Positions 29,101 to 36,745 of a DNA stretch of 64,000 nucleotides are shown here, piece after piece. Every line of letters starts with the position of its first letter. The stretch's first letter is position 1. The DNA is taken from NCBI GenBank assembly GCA_016711435.1, contig JADJSY010000087.1, forward strand, positions 1-64,000, written 5' to 3'. Made by a program: the position numbers and the translations under genes. This stretch comes from Lewinellaceae bacterium. Lineage in GTDB: Bacteria > Bacteroidota > Bacteroidia > Chitinophagales > Saprospiraceae. The notes beneath the pieces are model-generated. The model ran no database searches and was not told the DNA's origin. It saw nothing but the letters and a program-made list of their open reading frames with translations.

Positions 29101-32100
29101 ACCCGCAAGTCAGTCTGCCCGGAACCTACACCCTGACCATTACGGATATTACCAATAATTGTACGGCAACTGACCAGGTCATTATCTCCCAGAACAATAC
29201 GCTTCCGACGGTCAGCGCCGGGAACGACCAGACGCTTACTTGTAACACACTTAACGGAATTACCCTGAATGGCAGCGGCGGACCTGCCGGTGTTACTTTC
29301 ATATGGACAGGCCCAGGCATCACTGCAGGGAATGCAACACAAGCAACCCCAAATGTAAGCGACCCTGGCACCTACACCTTGCAGGTGAGCAATCCGACAA
29401 ATCAATGTACCGCAACCGACCAGGTAGTCATTACACAGGATACTATAGCACCTGTTGCTAGTGCGGGCGCCGATCAGGTCATTAACTGTACGGTCGCTTC
29501 TGTCACCTTAGGTTCTTCTGCCACCAGTTCAGGCGCAGGTATTGAATACTTATGGACTGGACCCGGCATCACAGGCGCCAACCAGAATCAGGTGATGCCG
29601 GTAGTAACAATGGGCGGCACCTATAACCTGACTGTCAACAATACAAACAATGGTTGTTCTGCCAGCGATATGACCCTGATCACAGAAGAGGTTGATTTGC
29701 CAACTGCACTGGCAGGTGCTGACAGTACGCTGAATTGTGCGGTCTTAAATATCACTCTGAATGGTAGCGGCTCTTCACAAGGCGCCAACTTTACTGCCGG
29801 CTGGACCGGCCCGTCCATCAATGCAGGCAACCAGGGTTCCTATAACCCGCAAGTCAATCTGCCAGGTACCTACACCCTGACGATTACGAACACTACCAAC
29901 AACTGTTCTGCAACAGACCAGGTCATTATCTCCCAAAACAATACACTTCCGACGGTCAGTGCAGGCAATGATCTGATTCTTACCTGTACTACTCCCAACG
30001 GGATTACCCTGAACGGTAGCGGCAGCCCGGCTACCATTACTTACCTCTGGAACGGACCGGGCATTAATGCCGGTAACGCTACTGTGGCAAATCCGCTCGT
30101 CAATGATCCCGGTACGTACAATTTAATTGTAACCAATACGGTAAACCAGTGCAGTGCAACTGACCAGGTAGAGGTAACGGAAGATTCAGGCGTGGCGATG
30201 GCCGATGCCGGGGCAGACCTCACCCTTACTTGCTCCGTAACTTCCGTTAATATAGATGCTTCCGCCTCTACTACCGGCGCAGGCATCGAATATCTCTGGA
30301 CGGGCCCGGGTATCGCAGGCGCCAATGCAACGGCGCAAAACCCGCAAGGCATCACACTTCCGGGTACTTACAACCTGACAGTAACCAATATCGGTAATAG
30401 TTGTAGCAATACGGACGTTGTTGTGATTGCTATTGACACGATTCGCCCCCTGTCTTCGGCAGGCGCCGATCTTACCTTAAATTGTTACAATGGCAATTCG
30501 GATACTTTAGATGCCTCTGCTTCTACAACCGGCGCCGATTTCACTCTGGTTTGGACTGGGCCTGCTATCACGCCCGCTAATCAAAATTTGATAAAACCTG
30601 TTGTTAATCAGGCTGGTACGTATGTAGTACTCATTACCAATACCATCAACAACTGTACGGCTTCAGCCGACGCCCTCGTCACGTCAGATACTTTATCGCC
30701 TATAGCGGACGCCGGCGCGGATGGAATTATTGACTGTGCCAATAGCACGGCAAGCATTGGCGGCAACTCCTCTTCAGGTGCTGATTTTGAATACCTCTGG
30801 ACAGGTCCGGACATCAATACTGCCAATGAAGCTTTGGCTACTTTGAGTATCGGACAAGCCGGCCCCTACACATTGGTCGTGACGGATGTGAGTAATGGTT
30901 GTACTGCCGCCAACGATGTGCTGGTGAATGAAGACCTGGTTTACCCGGTTGCAAATGCAGGTGCAGATACCGTAATTACCTGTGAAAATCCTGTCATTAC
31001 TTTAAACGGAGCCGCTTCTGCTTCCGGGACCGGTATTCAAATATTGTGGAGTGGATTGAGTATCACACCTGCCAGCCAGGGTTTGACAACACCCGATGTC
31101 ACACAGCCGGATAACTATGTTCTAACGGTTACCAATACAATAAATAGTTGTGTATCAATAGATACAGTGGTGGTACTGGAGGATATAGAACCGCCTGTCG
31201 CACTTGCGGGAACCGACGCCATACTCGATTGCGAGACTACCAGCACCATTCTGGATGGCAGCGGATCATCCGTTGGCTTGGCAATCGCTTATTTGTGGGC
31301 AGGCCCCGGTGTCACGGCTGCCACGGAAACAATGCAAAGTCTGTCCGTCAGCGATCCGGGAACTTATACCCTGTTGGTGACCAATACGGACAACGGATGC
31401 GAAGCCCAGGACGAGGTCTTGATAGATCAGGATATTACCTTGCCGATAGCCGAAGCCGGAGCGGATCTGTTATTGGATTGCCAGCAACCGACACAGGCCA
31501 TCGACGGTTCAGGTTCCAGTACCGGAGCGAATATTCAATATGCCTGGCAGGGCGCCGATATCAATGCTGGAAATATGAACGTCATCAGCCCGATGGTATC
31601 CGATTCAGGCACCTACATTGTCGTCGTTACCAATATTCAGAATCACTGCTCCGCTACCGACATGGTTTACGTCGGTTTGAATGCCGACCGGCCTGCCACT
31701 TCAGCCGGCACAGATGGCATTCTGAATTGTTCCGTTGACACCTTACAATTGGACGGCACACTATCGGAAACGGGAGTAAATATTGAATATGCCTGGAGTG
31801 GTCCGGGCATCGTTAGCGGAGAATCCACACTCAACTCTCCGAACATATTTCAACCCGGCACATACACCATTACCGTAACCAATACGGCCAACGGGTGTAG
31901 CGATACCGATGTTGTTACTGTTTCGCAGGATACGATTGCTCCACTTGTACTGGCCGGAAACGACCAGACCCTGACCTGTGCCAACAGTACTACGGGCGTT
32001 ACGCTCAGTTCGGCAGGTTCAAGCAGCGGCGCCGGATTTTCCATTCAATGGAGCGGATCGGGCATCACACCTGTCAATGAAACCCTTGCCAGCCCCGTCG

Positions 32101-33947
32101 TAACAGGCGTCGGCCCTTATGTGCTGACTATTTTGAATACGAATAACGGCTGCACTGCTACCGACGTGGTGGTGGTGTTACAAGACCAGGATGCGCCTGT
32201 GTCCGTTGCCGGCGCCGATCAGACCATTACCTGTACGACCACACAAGTATCGCTCGATGGAAGTGGTTCATCGTCACCGAGTGGATCACTGGAGTATCTC
32301 TGGGCAGGACCAGGCGTGACATCAGGTAGTCAGAACAACGCAGTCATAACGGTGAACCAATCCGGCAACTATTCGCTGACCATCGTCAATCCGGTTTCAG
32401 GCTGTCAGGCAGTAGATAATGTGCTGGTAAACTTAGACACCGCGCCGCCTGTTGCAACTGCTGCCGGCGATACCATTACCTGCCAAAGTCTGACCGGTAC
32501 GCTGAGTGCCACCAGTTCGGAAGCGGGTTCGCTTTTTGCGTGGTCAGGACCGGGCATTAACACCGGAAATGCCACGCTGCCTACACTTCAAGTCAACCAG
32601 CCCGGAGCGTACAGTGTTACGGTAACTGCGGCAAACGGTTGTACCGACGTAGCCCTTACTGTTATGAATGTAGACTCCAATTTCCCTGTAGGTACTGCCG
32701 AAGGAGTCGAATTGAATTGTATCAACAATGGTATGGGCAGTATTTCAGGCTCCGTTACCACACCGGGCGCTACATTCTCCTGGTCTGGCCCCAACGGCTT
32801 CAGCGCTACCACTGCCACGGTCACCATTTCTGTAGCAGGGCAATATACCTTTAATATTGTGGCCAATAATGGTTGTGTCAATCCGATTCCGGTTGTAGTA
32901 AGTTCCAATTTCACAGCGCCCGTTATCAGCGCTTCCGTGCCGGGCAATCTCGATTGCAGCACAACTTCGCTGACTATTAACGGCACAGGCACTTCCACAG
33001 GTAACTCTTTCACATACGCATGGACAACCGCAGGGGGTAATATTCTGTCGGGCGACGATAGCCTTTCACCTGTGGTTGATGCACCGGGCGCTTATACCTT
33101 GCTGGTTACCAACATGCTCAATGGTTGTACATCAACTGAAACGGTGACGGTAGCCAACGATCCGAACATTCCGACCTCGCTCGATCTCACGGTACGCAAT
33201 ATCAGGTGCTTTGGAGATAAAAACGGCGTCATTGCCATCAGTGGCGTGAACGGCGGAACAGAACCATTTTTCTTTAGCCTGAACGGTGAAACGGAAAGTA
33301 CGGTAGACCAATACAGCAACCTGGCTGCCGGCGAATATTCCATTACGCTGGAAGATGCCAACGGGTGCGTTTTGGATACGGTGATAAGTATAAACGAACC
33401 GGCGGAATTGCTTGCAGAGTTAGGGCCTGACATGGATGTACACCTGGGTGACAGCGTTACGATCAATGCCCAGATCATGAACGAAACGCCCATTGCGGAT
33501 GTCAAATGGAATTTTTCGCCAAACCGAGACTCGGCTGATTGCTGTTCTTTCAGTTACAGGCCATTACAGACGTACCGGCATGAAGTAACAGTGCGTGATT
33601 CAAACGGTTGCGTAGCCCGTGATGTCGTGATGGTAACTGTGCGCAAAGAGCGCCAGGTATTTATTCCCAATATCATCGACCTCACCAGTGATAACCCGCT
33701 GAATGCGTTGCTGATGATTCATGGCGGAACCGATGTGGTCAAAGTGCACAAATGGTTGATCTTCGATCGCTGGGGCAACTCGGTGTATGAAGCGCGCAAC
33801 TTCCTGCCGAATGATCCTGCTTACACCTGGAATGGCACTGTTCGCGGCGATAAAGGTCAGCCTGCCGTATTTGTCTGGATGGCCGAAATCGAATTCCTGG
33901 ACGGTCAGACGGAACTGTTTGAAGGGGATGTGACGATTGTGAGATGA
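26106..33947 (+). CDS. Giant secreted adhesin-like protein with 24 Ig-like repeats and type B T9SS domain
   Basis: 2613 aa. A signal peptide (ends EAKAQ) precedes a Cys-rich N-terminal domain (about 22-170) with GQTYYLMIDG, a PKD-like domain (about 173-260), and about 24 Ig-like units of 80-90 aa between ~385 and ~2335. Each unit has the pattern AGADxxLxC ... LNG ... LWTGPGI ... PGTYTLTVTN ... CxATD, with two cysteines that could form one disulfide. A SprB-type repeat (NIRCFGDKNGVIAISG, about 2360-2430) and a gliding-motility type B sorting domain (FIPNIIDLTS, FDRWGNSVYEARNFLPND) close the protein. It is a paralogue in plan, though not in repeat type, of the preceding adhesin. GGAGGT lies 5 nt before the start. 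Its stop codon TGA abuts the inverted repeat that follows. Confidence 0.9.
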   Translation: MYKKVLFSLATLLFLWLEAKAQVTPPCPNPPPAGGTSCNSTCVYCDFNGYSGTSGGTASTSNVICGQIVVHNDQWLGFIANSPSMTVEVITSNCVLGDGVQLAFFDACNATNALICNPGIEDGEGIPLSLTYNNFVPGQTYYLMIDGSFGDVCDFTVSITSGSVTPPEPGIPQQPSGPTALCPGATAIYTIPPVDGAGWYRWTAPAGARINGQNTNNLQVAAPQGTTVTITFGNTAVPNGNVCVAAGNACYAPNQACLPISITAIPLTVKPPITLCYEDRVYTWTEAPFSTITYAPGTHTLNSTYDSYLGCDSMVRQVITVLPQNTRSLGIKYICPGSCFVLNGISYCNQGPQSQQRLYANTCDTLLTFNIVVIPAVANIPAVPQINCSNPNLTLTSSGSTAISGTTTYRWTNASWTTIGSAATQNVSGTGTYHLIVSTTLSGNTCRDTASVTVSSTAAFPGATASGGVITCTSPNVTLQSSSTTPGVNYLWTGPGITPANQAQQNPVVGVAGTYSVSVINPGNGCSSTAIAIVTPNDTLPTATATGGTISCSQPSVTLDGGSNIPNATYTWSGPGINAGNQNQENPTVLTPGAYSLTVVNPANGCSRTATATVIPNSSLPVAGAGADQNITCQQLSVTLNGTASGSGPLQYLWTGPGITPANQNQLTPTVTMGGTYTLNVLDTSNGCSATDVVQITELVSLPTANAGTDGVLNCGILSVILNGAASSQGANFTAQWSGPGINAGNQNVYSPQVTLQGTYTLTITNTVSQCTATDNVVVTLNNAAPTVSAGNDQILTCSSTNGINLNGSGGPAGVTFLWTGPGINAGNETQQSPNVNVQGTYTLQVTNPANQCTATDQVLISQDANAPIASAGADQVINCTISSVTLGSSATSSGAGIQYLWTGPGITGANQNQLMPVVTDGGTYTLTVNNTNNGCSSTDVVLIMEQVALPTALAGADSTLNCAVLNITLNSSGSSQGANFTAIWTGPSINAGNQGSYNPQVSLPGTYTLTITDITNNCTATDQVIISQNNTLPTVSAGNDQTLTCNTLNGITLNGSGGPAGVTFIWTGPGITAGNATQATPNVSDPGTYTLQVSNPTNQCTATDQVVITQDTIAPVASAGADQVINCTVASVTLGSSATSSGAGIEYLWTGPGITGANQNQVMPVVTMGGTYNLTVNNTNNGCSASDMTLITEEVDLPTALAGADSTLNCAVLNITLNGSGSSQGANFTAGWTGPSINAGNQGSYNPQVNLPGTYTLTITNTTNNCSATDQVIISQNNTLPTVSAGNDLILTCTTPNGITLNGSGSPATITYLWNGPGINAGNATVANPLVNDPGTYNLIVTNTVNQCSATDQVEVTEDSGVAMADAGADLTLTCSVTSVNIDASASTTGAGIEYLWTGPGIAGANATAQNPQGITLPGTYNLTVTNIGNSCSNTDVVVIAIDTIRPLSSAGADLTLNCYNGNSDTLDASASTTGADFTLVWTGPAITPANQNLIKPVVNQAGTYVVLITNTINNCTASADALVTSDTLSPIADAGADGIIDCANSTASIGGNSSSGADFEYLWTGPDINTANEALATLSIGQAGPYTLVVTDVSNGCTAANDVLVNEDLVYPVANAGADTVITCENPVITLNGAASASGTGIQILWSGLSITPASQGLTTPDVTQPDNYVLTVTNTINSCVSIDTVVVLEDIEPPVALAGTDAILDCETTSTILDGSGSSVGLAIAYLWAGPGVTAATETMQSLSVSDPGTYTLLVTNTDNGCEAQDEVLIDQDITLPIAEAGADLLLDCQQPTQAIDGSGSSTGANIQYAWQGADINAGNMNVISPMVSDSGTYIVVVTNIQNHCSATDMVYVGLNADRPATSAGTDGILNCSVDTLQLDGTLSETGVNIEYAWSGPGIVSGESTLNSPNIFQPGTYTITVTNTANGCSDTDVVTVSQDTIAPLVLAGNDQTLTCANSTTGVTLSSAGSSSGAGFSIQWSGSGITPVNETLASPVVTGVGPYVLTILNTNNGCTATDVVVVLQDQDAPVSVAGADQTITCTTTQVSLDGSGSSSPSGSLEYLWAGPGVTSGSQNNAVITVNQSGNYSLTIVNPVSGCQAVDNVLVNLDTAPPVATAAGDTITCQSLTGTLSATSSEAGSLFAWSGPGINTGNATLPTLQVNQPGAYSVTVTAANGCTDVALTVMNVDSNFPVGTAEGVELNCINNGMGSISGSVTTPGATFSWSGPNGFSATTATVTISVAGQYTFNIVANNGCVNPIPVVVSSNFTAPVISASVPGNLDCSTTSLTINGTGTSTGNSFTYAWTTAGGNILSGDDSLSPVVDAPGAYTLLVTNMLNGCTSTETVTVANDPNIPTSLDLTVRNIRCFGDKNGVIAISGVNGGTEPFFFSLNGETESTVDQYSNLAAGEYSITLEDANGCVLDTVISINEPAELLAELGPDMDVHLGDSVTINAQIMNETPIADVKWNFSPNRDSADCCSFSYRPLQTYRHEVTVRDSNGCVARDVVMVTVRKERQVFIPNIIDLTSDNPLNALLMIHGGTDVVKVHKWLIFDRWGNSVYEARNFLPNDPAYTWNGTVRGDKGQPAVFVWMAEIEFLDGQTELFEGDVTIVR
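28461..30690 (+). repeat. 744-bp super-repeat (three Ig-like units) within the adhesin gene
   Basis: The codons for PTVSAGND occur at 28461, 29205 and 29949, exactly 744 bp apart, and those for SAGADQVINC at about 28719 and 29463, again 744 bp apart. The unit is three consecutive Ig-like domains (248 codons). Flanking units do not keep this period. The third copy fades after about 30200, so the right edge is approximate. Confidence 0.8.
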
Positions 33948-34100
33948 GGGTTGATAAAGGTTGATAAAGTTGATGAGGTTGATGAGGTTGATATACATTT
34001 ACTCGGGAGTGAAGCGATTTTACTTTTTTCGAGCGGTTGTATATCAACCTTATCAACCTTATCAACCTTTATAAACCTTTATAAACCCTCATCAACCTTT
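33946..34100. terminator. Gene-end inverted repeat, word GGTTGATGAG/GTTGATAAAG
   Basis: The left arm 33946-33996 reiterates GGTTGATAAA and GGTTGATGA. The right arm 34041-34100 carries the complementary ATCAACCTT words plus variants ATAAACCTT. The left arm begins in the stop codon of the adhesin and the right arm ends at the stop of the small membrane protein, so both genes end in it. Confidence 0.7.
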
Positions 34101-34426
34101 TAAAACACCAACGGCTCCTGTCCCAAAAGCAGTTGCCAGCCCAGCGCAACCAGGGCCAGTGTGGGATACAACAACCTGCGAACTAAGTATTTGACAAGCG
34201 CCCGGTCAGGAGTAAAATTCATTTTTTCCAGTAAATCGGTATAAAAAATACGGTTGTCCTCTTCCCGGAGGCCATGCTGCTCATTCATCAGGCAACGGCC
34301 GAATACGCTGAATTGCAACATTACCATCCCGTAAACCGGCAAGGACAATTTCCAGGAAAATAAAAAAGGAGCGACCCAGGCCAGCAGGGTGACGAAAAGG
34401 TGCAGCCAGAAAACAAGATTTTTCAA
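34100..34426 (-). CDS. Small three-helix membrane protein, function unknown
   Basis: 108 aa with three hydrophobic segments (about residues 3-24, 28-50, 83-102), separated by a charged stretch FGRCLMNEQHGLREED and TPDRALVKYLVRR. The Cys/Asn/Glu/His-containing loop after the second segment resembles small DUF2784-type membrane proteins, but the match is weak. The stop codon TAA is followed directly by the AAGGTTGATGAGGG repeat arm. I cannot assign a role. Confidence 0.6.
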   Translation of the reverse strand: MKNLVFWLHLFVTLLAWVAPFLFSWKLSLPVYGMVMLQFSVFGRCLMNEQHGLREEDNRIFYTDLLEKMNFTPDRALVKYLVRRLLYPTLALVALGWQLLLGQEPLVF

Positions 34427-34447
34427 TTTTGATTAAATTCTTTGTAA

Positions 34448-34498
34448 ATGCTTGATTATGAACACGGATAACGAATAACTGATAACGGATAACTATTT
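34448..34498 (+). repeat. Dispersed intergenic repeat (GATAACGGATAAC family)
   Basis: The sequence starting AAATGCTTGATTATGAACAC and ending GATAACGGATAACTA is nearly repeated at 58523-58573, and the core words recur at 13801-13908 and 41782-41810. It lies between two minus-strand genes and covers the 3' end of the frameshifted gene at 34501. There is no inverted partner at this site. Confidence 0.55.
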
Positions 34499-34500
34499 AC

Positions 34501-35368
34501 TTAAAACTCGACCTCCATATCTTTAATCACCCGGCCGTCCTTCGTTTGCATCCGAACGATATATTTTCCGGGTGTAAGGTTCCAAACTTCCAGGCGCAGG
34601 CTGCTGCGATGCTCTCCGGCAATCATAATTTCCTCCTTCGAAATATCCTTGATGAATTTGCCGCTGCCATCCAGCAGTACCATACGTACCTTTTCATCTT
34701 TCTCCAGATAATAGCGGAAATTTCCCTCCACCACCATTGCTTTACCAAGATCGGCTACGCGGCCCGGAACATACTCTACTGTTTTATGCCTGATTTTATA
34801 ACCGGGAATTGCTTTGCCCAACTGATTGGCTACAAAAGCAGTCAGGGCAGGATCGTCAATGCTTCCCAATGAATAACCATTGGTCATGGCCCACACCGCA
34901 GACTGTGCCGCACCGTCATTGGTTTTCCCTTTTTCGGCTATAAATTTCAACACATTGCACAATGCTTCGGGCGCCATGGCCGCTACCAGAAAGCGCGCAT
35001 TTTTTGCCGGGGAAATTTCACCTGCCTGCGTGCAAAAGGTTTTGAGCGTCAATGCACCGGGCATTTTTGGCGTAAATATTAACCCATTGTTCCTCTGCCA
35101 CCACCAATGTTTGCTGTAAGCTGTCAACGGGTTCCATCAATTGCCCAATGGGGAACCGTATACGCAGTGATTTTCCGCGCAGGTTATTGCAGGTTATTTT
35201 CAGGCATTCTCCATGATGCCCACCTGTGCCCTCCACTGTAATACTGATCAGTTTTTGATCCAGCGCTTCCTTTACATCAAAGTTGCGTTGTGCGGTTGTC
35301 GTGTTTTTTTGCGCAGACAGGCTGACGCAGGCAATGAGGAGGAGCAATGCAGCAAAGGTTTTTCGCAT
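34501..35368 (-). pseudogene. Exported protein of unknown function, split by one frameshift
   Basis: The first part (35368 down to about 35063) has a clean signal peptide, MRKTFAALLLLIACVSLSAQ. It continues to EEQWVNIYAKNA, where the frame runs into a stop at 35018. The second part, in another frame, continues as GALTLKTFCTQAGEISP and runs to 34501, ending KDMEVEF. Removing one base of the CCC at 35057-35061 (plus-strand CCGGG) joins both into one ~289-aa protein. The C-terminal ~90 residues are beta-rich (LLDGSGKFIKDISKEEIMIAG, LTPGKYIVRMQTKDG). The family is not recognised. The break may be a real mutation or a homopolymer error. Confidence 0.6.
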
Positions 35369-35666
35369 AATATACTAAAAGTTGAGCGGTTGAGTACATT
35401 GAATATTGAGAAAGCAAACGTTTATTCTGCCATTTTCATGTGCAAGTGAACCGTATTCACAAAACATGCGGGACACCGGAAAATATTAACCTTTGAATGC
35501 ATGTTATTTTTTTCATATACTGTACTTTTAGTGGCAGTTCGTCGTTTGTTCCTTTTGCCTGGCACAAAATGTTGCTATTCCCGTAGGGGATTCCGGCAGT
35601 ATTTATATCCTGTAATTAATCATTCACCAATATTTTGTTTATTTTCTAATCAACCACCGTTGTTAT
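35369..35666. other. 298-bp divergent gap
   Basis: The gap lies between the frameshifted exported gene (minus) and the small gene at 35667 (plus). Near 35382-35420 it holds GTTGAGCGGTTGAGTACATTGAATATTGAG, a solitary run of the TTGAG words seen in gene-end hairpins. I see no clear promoter box and no gene. Confidence 0.5.
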
Positions 35667-35981
35667 ATGACGCATCATGCCTCCCTTTCGGAAACCCTTC
35701 AAAACCTGAGTACCAATGGTTACCACATCACAAACCTCGAACACATGAACATGCCTGAAGAAGCCATCCAGTCGCACGACTGGCGGCTCGACGCGCTACA
35801 CCATGTAAAAACAGGTAGAGAAAGAAGTCCTCGTGCGGTAGTTATTGCTGTTTCGAGCGCGCACAAGCACCTGAAACTGGCTTTTGTACGTGAATTACTA
35901 TCAAAACAGGACTTTTCACCACTTACCCTGCTCAAGCGATTGTTTCCACAAAGCCGAAAATCAGGTATTCATACGAATTGA
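35667..35981 (+). CDS. Small protein resembling the short Bacteroidota 'phosphoribosylpyrophosphate synthetase-like' family
   Basis: 104 aa. The pattern LSETLQNLSTNGYHITNL ... LDALHHV ... AVVIAVSS ... KLAFV resembles a family of ~95-105 aa Bacteroidota proteins commonly mis-labelled as PRPP synthetase (SLxEALxxLxxxGYxxDFNL ... VHRFEG ... VLYAISS). The match is by eye and is weak in the middle. No catalytic motif of a true PRPP synthetase is present. A strong rho-independent terminator follows at 36008-36044. Confidence 0.5.
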   Translation: MTHHASLSETLQNLSTNGYHITNLEHMNMPEEAIQSHDWRLDALHHVKTGRERSPRAVVIAVSSAHKHLKLAFVRELLSKQDFSPLTLLKRLFPQSRKSGIHTN

Positions 35982-36007
35982 AACCTTTTCCACAAACATG
36001 CGTTCAT

Positions 36008-36044
36008 CCCGGATTTTTCTACCCTGAAAAATTCGGGATTTTTG
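36008..36044 (+). terminator. Rho-independent terminator
   Basis: Stem CCCGGATTTTTC / GAAAAATTCGGG (12 bp with one G-U pair), loop TACCCT, followed by ATTTTTGTTTT. It lies 27 nt after the stop of the gene ending at 35981. It is a textbook terminator, unlike the word-built gene-end repeats elsewhere in the window. Confidence 0.75.
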
Positions 36045-36060
36045 TTTTGAGTGGAATAAG

Positions 36061-36068
36061 TACTTTTG
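36061..36068 (+). promoter_or_regulatory. Candidate -7 box of the DUF983 gene
   Basis: TACTTTTG, 20 nt before the ATG at 36089. Possible -33 TTGs lie at suboptimal distance. It supports the short start of the downstream gene. Confidence 0.4.
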
Positions 36069-36088
36069 GGTTTTTTATCACACCTGAT

Positions 36089-36478
36089 ATGCGCAGTATG
36101 TTCCAGAAAGGTTCTAAAGCACACAGTATTGTCCACCTGAAATGCCCACGTTGCCAGGAGGGTGAAACATTTGAAACAGGCAGTTGGTCGTTTGTAAAAC
36201 CGTTCGATATGCTGGAACGCTGCCCCAAATGCAACCTCAACTATTTCCCTGAACCTGGCTACTATTACGGAGCCATGTTCATTTCCTATATCTGGACCGG
36301 TTGGTTTTCGCTTTTTTTCGTTGCCATTTTCACATGGGGTCTGCATTGGAGTATTAATGCGTCATTCGGCGTTTTGATCCTTTTTATGCTGATCAATTTC
36401 GTATACATATTTCGTGTTTCGCGACTCATGTGGCTGAATGTTAATGTGAAATACGACCCGAATGCTATTAAGAGGTGA
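36089..36478 (+). CDS. DUF983 family membrane protein with zinc-ribbon-like cysteines
   Basis: 129 aa from the ATG at 36089; a Met three codons later is also possible, while the upstream frame back to 35978 overlaps the terminator and is rejected. The N-terminal half has two CxxC pairs (CPRCQEG and CPKCNLNY), as in DUF983 proteins. Two membrane helices follow (about 62-84 and 88-110: ISYIWTGWFSLFFVAIF, FGVLILFMLINFVYIF). Function is unknown; the family is common in Bacteroidota and Alphaproteobacteria. The stop codon TGA is part of the GTGAGA repeat that follows. Confidence 0.8.
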   Translation: MRSMFQKGSKAHSIVHLKCPRCQEGETFETGSWSFVKPFDMLERCPKCNLNYFPEPGYYYGAMFISYIWTGWFSLFFVAIFTWGLHWSINASFGVLILFMLINFVYIFRVSRLMWLNVNVKYDPNAIKR

Positions 36479-36745
36479 GAGTGAGAAGTGAGAAGTGAGA
36501 GGTGAGAGGCGTCCCGTTTGGCGGCTCTATTGTTTTGGCTTGGGTTTTTCAGGCCTGGAATCGTGAGACGTGTTTAGTGTGTGGTGTTTGGTGTTTCGGG
36601 GCTTCGCCTACGGCATTTGTAATATTTGACGAAAATATAACAGCCACACACAAACAGACCTTCCAGGCCTGAAAACCAAAGCCAAAACAATAGAGCCGCC
36701 AAACGGACGCCTCTCACCTCTCACCTCTCACTTCTCACTTCTAAC
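36476..36745. terminator. Very long gene-end inverted repeat, word GTGAGAAGTGAGAGG
   Basis: Arms of about 80 bp (36481-36560 and 36661-36740) with only a few mismatches. The outer part reiterates GTGAGAAGTGAGAGGTGAGAGG and the inner part is unique sequence (GTTTGGCGGCTCTATTG...CAGGCCTGGAA). The loop is about 100 nt. The left arm contains the stop codon of the DUF983 gene. The right arm contains the stop codon and the last codons (SEK) of the convergent exoprotein gene. Confidence 0.8.

Noticed and set aside
33946..34100. Possible CRISPR array (repeated short units)
   Set aside because: Units are 7-10 nt direct words without spacers of constant length, and no cas genes are nearby; the arms pair as one hairpin.
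35501..35758. 85-codon open frame upstream of the gene at 35667
   Set aside because: Overlaps the better-supported frame at 35667 in another frame, with no conserved-looking motif.
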